This document shows positions 1-9,400 of a DNA stretch of 64,000 bases, piece by piece. Below the pieces are notes generated by a model. It had not been told where the DNA came from. It made no database searches and saw only the letters and a program-made list of their open reading frames with translations. Numbering within the stretch: position 1 is the first letter of the stretch; every line of letters starts with the position of its first letter. Origin of the DNA: Prevotella sp. (GTDB taxonomy: Bacteria > Bacteroidota > Bacteroidia > Bacteroidales > Bacteroidaceae); the NCBI GenBank assembly GCA_017455845.1, contig JAFSYY010000054.1, forward strand, positions 1-64,000, written 5' to 3'. Position numbers and translations under genes: made by a program.

Positions 1-1
1 G

Positions 2-3000
2 ACCGACGGCGAGAATGTGCCCGACTGGTTGGAACTGCAGGCTAACGACTACTACTATACGGCCAACATCACCCTGCACCCCACCCCCGACCAATCCATC
101 TCCCGATACAACTTCTTCACCTTGGCACAGCGCAGCTACAATGCCGACGAGGTGATGTTGCGCGAGTTGACCAGTGTTGCCAACTTCCTCTATGTCGGGG
201 CCGAAGGACACATCGTATATAAGATTGACGGAGAGGATGCAACGGGCGACCTCACCTTAGACAACACCGAGGCCATAGAGCAATTGCTGAGCACCATTGA
301 GAGTAACGGCTACTACCAAGACGTCGTAGATGAGAACAGCCCTAACGACCCACGGCATAAGCCACTTATCAGTCCGCTCCATCTGCCCAGGGCCGTGTTC
401 GAGGTCAACGACGACTTCTACGAGGGTGCCAACATCACGCTGAAGTGTGGAGAAGACGTCATACAGACACTCAACGGCTACAAAGGCAAGTTCTTCTTCC
501 AGCCGCCTTCCGACGGTAAGACATACTTAGTAGAGGTCTATTTCCCTGGCTACGGCCGCCGCTACACCAACACCTTCAAAAGTTATGACCTCTCGAACCT
601 CTATCACTTCAACACGGTGGTAGTCAGCAATACAAACAACGCCCCGGTTAAGCTCAAATTCACCAAGGACGGCCAGCCTGTCACAATACCCTTTGGACAG
701 GTAACTGGAACATACGGACGGTGGTCAAGGGAGACGTATACCTATTATACTACGACCTATCACGATAACTATCTTAAGGGCATCGTCCGCATGGACAACC
801 CCGCTAACTGCTATCTCTCCCTTGGCGACGAGACCATCCGCCTCTCACTTCAGGATTACATTTCCCCCTTGAAGCCTGACGTCGTTCCTGAACTGTGGTA
901 TTCAGGTTATGCCATCACCAATGGAATGACAATAGACGTCTACAACCATCTTTATTCGGGCGTATTAGGGGACCAATGGAGAAATTATATTGCAAACGAA
1001 AAGCAGATCTGGTGGGATGACTTGTCAGCCGCCAACACACAGGTTACCGTTGTCAACAGCGAAGGCGAGCCTATCACCGACGCCACGCTCCACTATGCCT
1101 GTGTAGATGGCGATATGGCATGTCAGGACACCAAGGGAACAGCGACCTACGAAAGCAACTTCGGCTACTATCAAGTCAGCACCGACCCCTACCAGTATGC
1201 CGAGCTCATCGAGGTAGTACCGACGCCCGGCTCTGGCTACGAGCCAGTGCTCACCACGATGTATCTGTGGAACTACGACTACAATAGCAGGGAGAACAAG
1301 GGCAAGCAACGCCGCCACACCATCGTGCTCCAAAAGCAGGATAACCAGATCAACAACCTGGTGCTCGAGACTTTCAAGCGCGAAGGCAATCTGAAAGACA
1401 ACAAGATGGACGTGGCCATCAATTTGGACGACCTGCTCTCTATTGGCAACGGCGCGACGCTCAATTACTCGCAGACGGCCGACTATGAGAATGCCATCAA
1501 GCACTTGCCAGACCCGAAGTTCGGCTCCGATGGCTGGACGGGCACCAAATATGCCCACGTCATCGGCTGTATGCCTTATCAGACCGTTCCCGATCTGACG
1601 TTAGCCACCGCCGACGGTTCATGGAGCCTGCAACCCACCCAGAAGTTGCTCACTACCGACAACTTCCCCTTCAGCACCAACTACTGCCTGTTCGATTTCG
1701 ACCTGACCGACAAGATAGCCCCGTACACCACCGTTCAGCCCGTGATGAAGAACGGCACGGAGACAGTGGCCACCCTGCCCTCGCTGCGCAACCAGACCGT
1801 CGACCTGATGGCACTGAACGAAGCTAACAAAATTGAAATGGAGCCAGGTGGCATAGACCTCACCAAAGTTGACGACCAGGCTTCGGCAAACGGTGTCAAC
1901 ATGAAAGACTCGGGCAAGGCATTCGACAACTTCAACTTCCAGATGCCGCCTGTGCTGCCCTTCACGGTGAGCATCGAGCGCAACGGCGACTACTTCACGG
2001 TGCGTGCCGTCTACGAAAAGAACTTCATTCCTGGCGGAAAGGTGATGGATGCCATCGACAAACTGGAGGACCTGCAGTACTTCGACGAGCAGTACCAGGC
2101 TTGCATGGACGCCGTGAACTCTGCCCAGCCTGCCGATGACGACTTCTTCGATGACATTCCCCGCTGGCCCTCGGCCTTCTGTGGCATCAAGGCCTATCTC
2201 AGTGGCATTGGTTACTACAACCACGAGACGGAAAATATTGAAATCAACTTCCTCGAAGGCGGTCTTACCTTTGAAGCCTCTGCACAGGCACAGGCCAACC
2301 TCAGTTTCGGCATTGGCGGCTTCGGCATGTCCATCGACGCAAAGATGGCCATGACCATGGGCCTCGTCAATACCGCTGCCGAGATGGGCAATGTGTCACG
2401 CAAGGCAACGCAGATCGACTTCGTGTTCGACTTCCAAACGCGCCTGAAGGTGTGTGCATGGGCGTATGCTGGTATCGACATCTGGATTGCCAAGGCTGTG
2501 GTAGGTGTGCGCGGAGGCGCCTGCATCGACCTGCATCACCGCGCCTACGTGCGCAAGGGACTGGCGGGCATGAAGACCACTCTCCAGGCCCAGATGGAGG
2601 CTTTTGCCGAGGTACGCTTCCTCTTCTTCAAGAAAAAGAAGTCGTGGTCGCTGCTCAGAGCCAAAAAGGAATACTTAGTGCCCAACAACCCATCGAACCC
2701 CTTCCACCCAGACAACGACGAACCCATCTTCTCTTCATCCCGCCAGAACGTGACGAAGAACTATAAGAAGTTGAAGCGGAAGGTCATTGCCGACTTAGGC
2801 ACGCCTATTATAAGTAATGTGAGCGGCATGGCACGGCCCACCTATCTGATAGGCGGCACATCGTTGCTGTTCAACAATCTGAATACACCCAGCGACTACA
2901 ACGACGACCGCCTGCAGGTGTTCGCCGGCAACAAAAAGAATGATCTTGTCAGCACAGGCATCGACGCCCCAATGTACGACTTCTCCGCTGCCCACAACAA

Positions 3001-5023
3001 TTACTTTGAACTGGTCACCTTCGAGCAGTTGGCAAATCCCGTCGATGGTAATGCCATCGATGCCATGACGGAGACCGACCAGACCAAGACAGTCAGCGAA
3101 AACAGCCGCATCCATGTCGCTTGGCGTACGTATGAAGCCTATGACAGCAACACGCCAACCTTGGGCGACTGGTATACAGAGCAGACCTCCGACGCATCCG
3201 ATAATATTGCTTGCGTGAATCCCATCACAGCGGTAGCAGCCCCTAATGGCCTTCTCTACGACGCTACCAAGGGTGCTGTGGTATGGCAACAGGGTGTGCC
3301 CAAATTCAATGACGAAGGCAACCGCTACATTGACGGCAGCCTAATGCTTAAACGCTATACCTACGGAAGGGAAGAGGCGACGTATGCGCCAAGAATGTTG
3401 ACCACAGAGCCTATAGAAATCAAGCGCCTAAACCGCCGTAACGTGCCTGCCGACTATCAGATGGCCTTCAAGGACGACAGCGTGCTGGTAATGATGGCGC
3501 TCCAGCAGGATGTGGACAACCAGAACAAGAGCACATCGCTGGTATTCGTCAGCGTGTCGCCCGACGACAAGGTGCGCGAGCGCTACACCATGATTGAAGG
3601 CACGAAGCCGCAGATGGTCAACGTGAACAATGCCATCCTCGTGGCCTACCTCCAGCAAAACCAGGACGGGCGCGACCTCGTGCTCAACACGGTGAACATG
3701 AAGGGTGAAACAACAGGAAAAGTCACCGGACCCTTAGGCATGAACCGCCGCATGGTGAACGACTATAAACTGCTGGTAGAAGCGGGCGATGCCAGCCTGT
3801 CTACCATTGCCTTGCTGTGGAGCCAGAGCGATGAGGAAAGGACAGAGAACGCCGACGGCACAACGACGGTTCTCTTCAAAAACCGCATCTACGCCTCGAA
3901 ACTCTGCTCAAACGACAAGCAACTCTACTTCTCGGCACCCATCGAGATTGCCACCATGCCCGACGACGTGAACCTCGTGTCGATGGATGGCTACTTGGAC
4001 GGACTCGACATGAAGGTGGCTTACTGTGTGGCCAACGACGATGAGGGCGCCGCAGTGCTGGAGACAAATGTGGCCTTCATCAATGCCATCGACCATAAGA
4101 TCAGTTTCAACCCCTACGAAGTGACTGACAACGATAAAGTGCCCGTCACCATCACCGTGGTCAACAATGGCTTTGAGCCTATCAACAGCATCGAAGTGAC
4201 CATGGGCGAGCAGACCAGTACACACGAAGTGTCGCTGATGCCGCAGGAGACCACCGACCTGAGCGTACTCTACCCCGTGACCCCCGACTTCGATGGCTCT
4301 ATCGACTACAGCGTAGTGGCCAACTTCATTCCTGCCAACACCAACTCACTGAAGATTCGCCGCATGGCTGCCGCCCGTCCGCGCCGCATCCAGCAGAACG
4401 GCACGCAGACGGATGTGCGCCAGGTGGATATGGCCCTGAAGGTGCTGAGCAAGCGCACCGATGCCAATGGCACGATGACCATCATAGCCGAGGTGAACAA
4501 CGCCTCGCTGCTGCCCTTGGCCAGCGATATGACCGTGAAGGTGGGCCTCTACAACTCGCCGCTTGTTGACGAAAACGCTGTTGCAACAGCGGAGATGATT
4601 CTTAATGCCGCCGACCTCTACGACGCCACCGCGAAGCAGAACAAGGTGAAGGTGGTCAGCCTAACCGCCGCGCAGCCCGACCTCAGCCAGGTGCTCTACC
4701 TGCGCACCACGCCGATGCAGGGCAGCGAGACCCTCACCGACGTGCGCCCCTCGAACAACGTGGTGCCCGTGAGCCTGAAGGGTAAGTACCTCTTAGGCGA
4801 CATCAACGGCGACGGTAAGGTGGATGTGTCCGACTACATCGGCGTGGCTAACCACATTTTGGGCAGTACGCCTGCCGGATTTGTGAAGAGTGCTGCCGAC
4901 GTGAACGGCGATGGTGCCATTGATGTCAGCGACTATATCGGCATTGCCAACATCATCCTGACAGGTAATGTCTATGGCAACAGCAATCAGTCGAGGATAT
5001 CACGAAACGGGAATATGGAATAA
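2..5023 (+). CDS. Large secreted-type protein with C-terminal dockerin-like repeats (5' truncated)
   Basis: The frame is open from the window edge (TDGENVPDW...), so the N-terminus and any signal peptide lie outside; a GTG at 17 is only the first possible start codon inside. About 1,670 residues are visible. Most is low-similarity beta-rich sequence that I do not recognise. A Gly/Ala-rich amphipathic part (about residues 750-870) ends in a Lys-rich patch (FFKKKKSW). Near residues 1370-1430 a CARDB-like stretch appears (VPVTITVVNNGF...). The C-terminus carries two EF-hand-like dockerin type I repeats (DINGDGKVDVSDYIG and DVNGDGAIDVSDYIG) with calcium-ligand spacing, then the tail YGNSNQSRISRNG. 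The same repeats and tail end the gene at 6450-9605. A strong hairpin terminator follows 5 nt after the stop. It is probably an extracellular or surface protein; the function is unknown and no cohesin partner is visible. Confidence 0.8.
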   Translation, partial: TDGENVPDWLELQANDYYYTANITLHPTPDQSISRYNFFTLAQRSYNADEVMLRELTSVANFLYVGAEGHIVYKIDGEDATGDLTLDNTEAIEQLLSTIESNGYYQDVVDENSPNDPRHKPLISPLHLPRAVFEVNDDFYEGANITLKCGEDVIQTLNGYKGKFFFQPPSDGKTYLVEVYFPGYGRRYTNTFKSYDLSNLYHFNTVVVSNTNNAPVKLKFTKDGQPVTIPFGQVTGTYGRWSRETYTYYTTTYHDNYLKGIVRMDNPANCYLSLGDETIRLSLQDYISPLKPDVVPELWYSGYAITNGMTIDVYNHLYSGVLGDQWRNYIANEKQIWWDDLSAANTQVTVVNSEGEPITDATLHYACVDGDMACQDTKGTATYESNFGYYQVSTDPYQYAELIEVVPTPGSGYEPVLTTMYLWNYDYNSRENKGKQRRHTIVLQKQDNQINNLVLETFKREGNLKDNKMDVAINLDDLLSIGNGATLNYSQTADYENAIKHLPDPKFGSDGWTGTKYAHVIGCMPYQTVPDLTLATADGSWSLQPTQKLLTTDNFPFSTNYCLFDFDLTDKIAPYTTVQPVMKNGTETVATLPSLRNQTVDLMALNEANKIEMEPGGIDLTKVDDQASANGVNMKDSGKAFDNFNFQMPPVLPFTVSIERNGDYFTVRAVYEKNFIPGGKVMDAIDKLEDLQYFDEQYQACMDAVNSAQPADDDFFDDIPRWPSAFCGIKAYLSGIGYYNHETENIEINFLEGGLTFEASAQAQANLSFGIGGFGMSIDAKMAMTMGLVNTAAEMGNVSRKATQIDFVFDFQTRLKVCAWAYAGIDIWIAKAVVGVRGGACIDLHHRAYVRKGLAGMKTTLQAQMEAFAEVRFLFFKKKKSWSLLRAKKEYLVPNNPSNPFHPDNDEPIFSSSRQNVTKNYKKLKRKVIADLGTPIISNVSGMARPTYLIGGTSLLFNNLNTPSDYNDDRLQVFAGNKKNDLVSTGIDAPMYDFSAAHNNYFELVTFEQLANPVDGNAIDAMTETDQTKTVSENSRIHVAWRTYEAYDSNTPTLGDWYTEQTSDASDNIACVNPITAVAAPNGLLYDATKGAVVWQQGVPKFNDEGNRYIDGSLMLKRYTYGREEATYAPRMLTTEPIEIKRLNRRNVPADYQMAFKDDSVLVMMALQQDVDNQNKSTSLVFVSVSPDDKVRERYTMIEGTKPQMVNVNNAILVAYLQQNQDGRDLVLNTVNMKGETTGKVTGPLGMNRRMVNDYKLLVEAGDASLSTIALLWSQSDEERTENADGTTTVLFKNRIYASKLCSNDKQLYFSAPIEIATMPDDVNLVSMDGYLDGLDMKVAYCVANDDEGAAVLETNVAFINAIDHKISFNPYEVTDNDKVPVTITVVNNGFEPINSIEVTMGEQTSTHEVSLMPQETTDLSVLYPVTPDFDGSIDYSVVANFIPANTNSLKIRRMAAARPRRIQQNGTQTDVRQVDMALKVLSKRTDANGTMTIIAEVNNASLLPLASDMTVKVGLYNSPLVDENAVATAEMILNAADLYDATAKQNKVKVVSLTAAQPDLSQVLYLRTTPMQGSETLTDVRPSNNVVPVSLKGKYLLGDINGDGKVDVSDYIGVANHILGSTPAGFVKSAADVNGDGAIDVSDYIGIANIILTGNVYGNSNQSRISRNGNME

Positions 5024-5027
5024 TCGA

Positions 5028-5064
5028 GAAGGGGTTTTGCTTCGTCAGCAAAACCCCTTCTTTC
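5028..5064 (+). terminator. Intrinsic terminator after the first dockerin-tailed gene
   Basis: A perfect 13-bp inverted repeat (gaaggggttttgc / gcaaaaccccttc) with a 7-nt loop, followed by a short T run (tttc). It starts 5 nt after the stop codon. Confidence 0.85.
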
Positions 5065-5108
5065 GTCACTCTCAAAGGTGCTTTCGTCAAAAAGTACCTT
5101 TGAGATTC

Positions 5109-5138
5109 TTGTCAATTCATTTTTTTTTCATATATTTG
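5109..5138 (+). promoter_or_regulatory. Bacteroidetes-type promoter for the beta-helix gene
   Basis: The -7 box TATATTTG lies at 5131-5138, with a TTG at 5109-5111 and 19 nt between. This matches the TTTG/TAnnTTTG pattern of the Bacteroidetes primary sigma factor. The start codon is about 60 nt downstream in an A/T-rich leader. Confidence 0.6.
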
Positions 5139-5198
5139 TCGCAAAAAAGAATCAAGACCATCATTTTATATTATTTACCCATAAAACTATTTATTATT

Positions 5199-6221
5199 AT
5201 GAAGAAACTATTCCTTTCGCTCGTAGCCGCCACAGTGGCCGCTACGGCAACGTTTGCACAGAGCAGCCTGCTCGCCACGCTGACCGACCAACTCACGGGT
5301 CGCATCACCACCTACTACGGCGCCACTGCCCTGCGCGAGGCTCATGCCGCCGCTCAGAATGGCGACATCATCACGCTTAGCAGCGGAACGTTCAACTCCG
5401 TGGAGATTACCAAGGGCATCACCATCCGCGGTGCCGGCATGGACGTTGACCCCACCACGCAGAGTGAGCCTACTATCCTCACCGGCGACTTCAATGTCTC
5501 CATCCCCCAGTCGGTAAGCGCACCGCTCACCATTGAGGGCATCTACAGCGACTACAAGATGTACGTAGCCGACACGCTGCGCAACGCCACCTTCCTGAAG
5601 TGCCGCTTCAAGACCATCGACAGCAAGAACAGCAGAACGCCGTTCGTCAACATGACGCTCATCCACTGCAAGGTGTCAACCCAGCTCTATAACGTGGCAA
5701 ACAGCACCATCAACTGTATCAACTGCGTCATTTATAACCCCTATTGCGCCGACGCCAACAAGAGCGTGTTCGAGATGACCAACTGCATCATCTGCAAAGA
5801 GGATGTCAGCTATAACCTGTATTCCTCTACCTTCAAGAACTGCATCTTCATCGGCAATCCGGGCACATGGCACGCCCTCAACTACCGCGCCGGCGTGAAT
5901 ACCGTCTATAACTGCGTGGCTGCCGACGGCAATAATGCCTTCTCGCAGATTCAGAACAGCACCAACAAGGTGAGTACCTACGCCGAGGTGTTCAAGACCT
6001 GCAAGGACGGTGTCTACAACGACAGCGAGACCTTCGAGTTGACCGACGCCGCCAAGACGCAGTTCCTCGGCACCGACGGCACGCAGGTGGGCATCCACGG
6101 CGGCTCGATGCCCTTCAGCATCACGCCCTCGAACCCGCAGATTACCAAAGCCAATGTGGCCGCCAAGTCGACTGCCGACGGCAAGCTGAGCGTCGATATC
6201 ACTGTACAGGGTGCAGAGTAA
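5199..6221 (+). CDS. Secreted parallel beta-helix-like protein
   Basis: This is a 340-residue protein. I chose the ATG at 5199 because it begins a classical signal peptide (MKKLFLSLVAATVAATATFAQ) and follows a good promoter; the frame is open further upstream, but that part overlaps the previous gene and the terminator. After the signal, short repeating strand-turn units with regularly spaced Asn, Thr, Ile and Cys (GITIRGAGMD, LTIEGIYSDY, FLKCRFKTIDS, INCINCVIYN, TNCIICKED, FKNCIFIGN) are typical of right-handed parallel beta-helix proteins. The ladder of NC/KC motifs suggests an Asn/Cys stack. No catalytic residues of a known lyase family could be picked out. It lies between two large dockerin-tailed genes but has no dockerin itself. 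The fold assignment is inference from repeat spacing. Confidence 0.75.
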   Translation: MKKLFLSLVAATVAATATFAQSSLLATLTDQLTGRITTYYGATALREAHAAAQNGDIITLSSGTFNSVEITKGITIRGAGMDVDPTTQSEPTILTGDFNVSIPQSVSAPLTIEGIYSDYKMYVADTLRNATFLKCRFKTIDSKNSRTPFVNMTLIHCKVSTQLYNVANSTINCINCVIYNPYCADANKSVFEMTNCIICKEDVSYNLYSSTFKNCIFIGNPGTWHALNYRAGVNTVYNCVAADGNNAFSQIQNSTNKVSTYAEVFKTCKDGVYNDSETFELTDAAKTQFLGTDGTQVGIHGGSMPFSITPSNPQITKANVAAKSTADGKLSVDITVQGAE

Positions 6222-6235
6222 AAGCCCCCTCCCTA

Positions 6236-6251
6236 CCTCCCCGAGGGGAGG
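6236..6251. repeat. C/G-rich palindrome, dispersed family copy 1
   Basis: Arms cctcccc / ggggagg with a 2-nt loop, 14 nt after the stop of the beta-helix gene. Related cccctccc...gggagggg sequences occur at 6471-6495 (in a signal peptide), 31728-31773 (intergenic) and 40336-40357 (coding). Confidence 0.6.
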
Positions 6252-6268
6252 AATTAATGGTCGCTTCG

Positions 6269-6393
6269 CTCAAAATTATAAAAAAATTATTTTGAAAATT
6301 ATAAAAAGGCTACGCACCGCTTGGTATCTAAGGCATCTTCGTTTGTGTATTAAATTTGATAATTTTTTGATTCAATTATTTTATAATTTTGAG
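6269..6393. repeat. Long A/T-rich inverted repeat between the beta-helix and dockerin genes
   Basis: A perfect 15-bp inverted repeat (ctcaaaattataaaa at 6269-6283, ttttataattttgag at 6379-6393) brackets about 95 nt, giving a MITE-like or large-hairpin layout. Inside, at 6308-6319, lies ggctacgcaccg, which recurs exactly at 40361-40372 beside another copy of the C/G palindrome. No clear target duplication was seen. The stretch contains no convincing gene. Confidence 0.55.
6384..6391 (+). promoter_or_regulatory. Possible -7 box for the second dockerin-tailed gene
   Basis: TAATTTTG fits TAnnTTTG and lies 59 nt before the start codon, inside the right arm of the inverted repeat. TTTG boxes upstream are at poor spacing (14 or 25 nt), so this is weak. 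Confidence 0.3.
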
Positions 6394-6449
6394 GTCAAAG
6401 GCCGACCAATATTCTTATACGAAACTTGAAACATAAAAACAAAATAACT

Positions 6450-9400
6450 ATGCATAAAGTAACTTTTCTTCCCCCTCGGGGGATAAGAGGGGGGCTTTTG
6501 CTTCTTTTGTTCCTTTGCACGCTGAGTGCGGCGAGGGGACAGACGTACTGGCACTACGACTATTGGTTCGACAACGACTATAGCACCCTGCGAACAGGTA
6601 CTAACGGCCGCTCGGCGACGGAAGGAGACGCTTGCCAGAGCAAGAACGGCAGCAACTCGTTCCAGATAGAGGCCGACGTCAGCGCGCTGAGCGAGGGCCT
6701 GCACGCCATCAACATCCAGATGGTGGGGCAGAGCAACGCCATCGTGGGCTTCAGCAAGGTGAAGAACGAAGCGTATAGCGACGCCATCAGCAAGCAGATG
6801 AGCGACCTGCTCAATCAGGAGGTTGAGGTCGAGGTTGAGGATGTGGTCGTGGACACTGAGGAGCAGACGCTGCGCAGCGTGCCCGTGACCCGTTACTTCG
6901 TGAAGACAGCGGAGCAGACCACCGTCCGCTACTGGTTCGACAATGACGTGATGACGCTGCAGACAGGCGCCGCCACAGGCGGTGCCGTGATGCTCGACGT
7001 GGAGGCGTTGAAAGACGGCTTCCATCTTCTCAATATTCAGACCGTTGGACAGGACGGCAGCCCGTCGCACCCCAAGGTCTATCCCTTCGTGAAGATTCCG
7101 CAGGTGGTGGGTGTAGACCACCTGACATGTCTCTGCATGATTGACGACCAGTTATACCGCCAGGAGCAGGTGGCTAACAACAACGGCGTGGTGGCCTGGC
7201 AGTTCGACGTGGCCTCGCTGCCGCAGGGCTTCCACCGCATCCATGTTCAGGTGGTGACACCCAGCGGAGCCGCCTCGAACATCTACCAGGGATTCTTCTT
7301 CCGCGAGACCACAAAGAGCGAATTCGGCGAGATGAAGTGCGTCTATGCCATCGACGGCAGTAACTTCAACAACGTGGCCGGCACGCTGGCTAACGGAACC
7401 TTCCACTTCGACCTCGACGTGAGTGCCCTCAGTGACGGTCTCCACCGCATCGCCTATATGCTCGCAAATGGCAGCGCAACCACAAAAGTGCAGACGCAGT
7501 TCTTCACCAAGATTCCGCTCGGCGGCTACGGCACCGTGGAATACTGGTACTGGCTGAACGACGACGACAAGGGCGAGAACGACATCATGAAGGTGAAGAT
7601 CGACCCGCGCCAGAACCCCTTCAACCTTGTTCAGATGCTGACCCTGGCAGAGAAACCCATCCGCAGTTCGAAGTTCGCCTTCGCCTTCGTTGGCGGCGAG
7701 CCCACCATCTTTGCCAAGAACGACCTGCACATGCGCTTCTATGATGCCAGCGGCCGATTCGTGGACCTCAACCGTGAGTATATCGACGAGCGCGTCAGCC
7801 AGAAGGTGTCGTTCGACGACATCACATTTGCCTCTGCCAGGATGCGTGGCCCGCGCCTTGCTCCCGCCGTCACGACGAAGACCGTCACGGCCGACTTGGA
7901 TGGAGCAAACACGATGAAGTGGTACCGCCTGCAAATGAACGAGGGCGAGATGTTGCGCTTCCAGATAGACAAGCCCGCCACACTGCAGATCTTCTCGTCG
8001 GAAGGCGATGAGGTGTACAGTGCACAGGGCTTCGATGCTGTGACGCCACAAAGCATCGTGGCCGAGAATGACGGGTACTACTTCCTGGCTCTGCACGACC
8101 TGGCCGATGTCTCAGAAGGCACCGAGGTGACACTACAGTACGACATCATCGAGAAGTACGCCGTCCTCACGCAGGACATCGCCACCGTAGGCAACGGCGG
8201 TCCCTCGACCGTCACCTTTACCGGCAATGGCTTCAACGACCTCACCAGCGTAGAGTTGAAGCAAGGCACCACCACCGTTACCGGCACAGTGCTCGATGGT
8301 ACACCCGTAGAGCGTAGCGTGAAGTTCGCCCTCACCGGCGCTCCCGTCGGAGAATACGATGTGGTGTTCCACTTCCCGGGTAAGGACGTCACCATTGAGG
8401 GCGGTATTATCGTAGAGGAGGCCGTCACAGGCGACATGGCCACCACGGCCGACTTCGCCCGCCGGTTCCTCGTTGCTACAGGCAACGACTATGTGTTCCG
8501 CCTGAAGAACCCGTCGAACATGACCGTCTACGACCATCGGCTGACACTCCTCGTCTATGCACCCGACGCTGAGAGCATCGAGAGCGTCACCATCGACGGC
8601 ACCGTACTCAACGGCACTGTGCTCGACGGCACTGTGCTCGACGGTTCTGTGCTCGACGGTTTTCCCGTCGAGAATCCCCCCTTACCCTACTGCAGCAGTT
8701 ACGCCTTCAGCCGCACCCTGCGTCCCAGCACCTCTGAGACACTCACCGCCCGCGTCGTCACCAACGGCGAATGTCAGGTGTATGTCACCCTCGAAGAGGC
8801 AGGAGGACTGTCGGAAGCCGTCAGCGAGATGGCACTCAACGACATCTACGGCTATGCGGACAAGGATGGCAACACCATGCTCGCTGAGGACAAGGACGAC
8901 CTCTTCTATACCATACAGTTTGGTAATGACGGCGACCAAGCCGCTACTACCGTCACCATCACCGACCAATTCGACCCGCAGATCTTCGACCTTACCACCT
9001 TCGCACCACGCAGTCTGCGCCTCGGCGACAAGACTGTAGATCTTTCTGGCGAGAAGGACGGTACCGTCACCTTCACCATGCAACCGAACATTTACGCCCT
9101 GGCACGTGCTGTCTGGAGCCTCAACGAGACCTCCGGCCTGCTCACCCTCACCATCACCTCGCTCAGTCCGCTGACGCTGCGTCCTGTCACCGAGGCTATG
9201 GACGGTGTGCTGCCCGTGAACAGCGATGGCAACGGCATGGGCCTGTTCTCTTTCGACATCAGGCTGAAGGACGGTCTCACGACAGGAACGGAGATAGAAA
9301 ACCAGGCCACGGTCACCCTCAACAACGCGCCTGCTGAGCAGACGCCCACATGGACCAACTACACATTCTTCAAGAAGGGTGATGTGGACAGGAGCGGCAA

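Noticed and set aside
4792..5020. Cellulosome component
   Set aside because: Dockerin-like repeats alone do not show a cellulosome; no cohesin or scaffoldin is visible.
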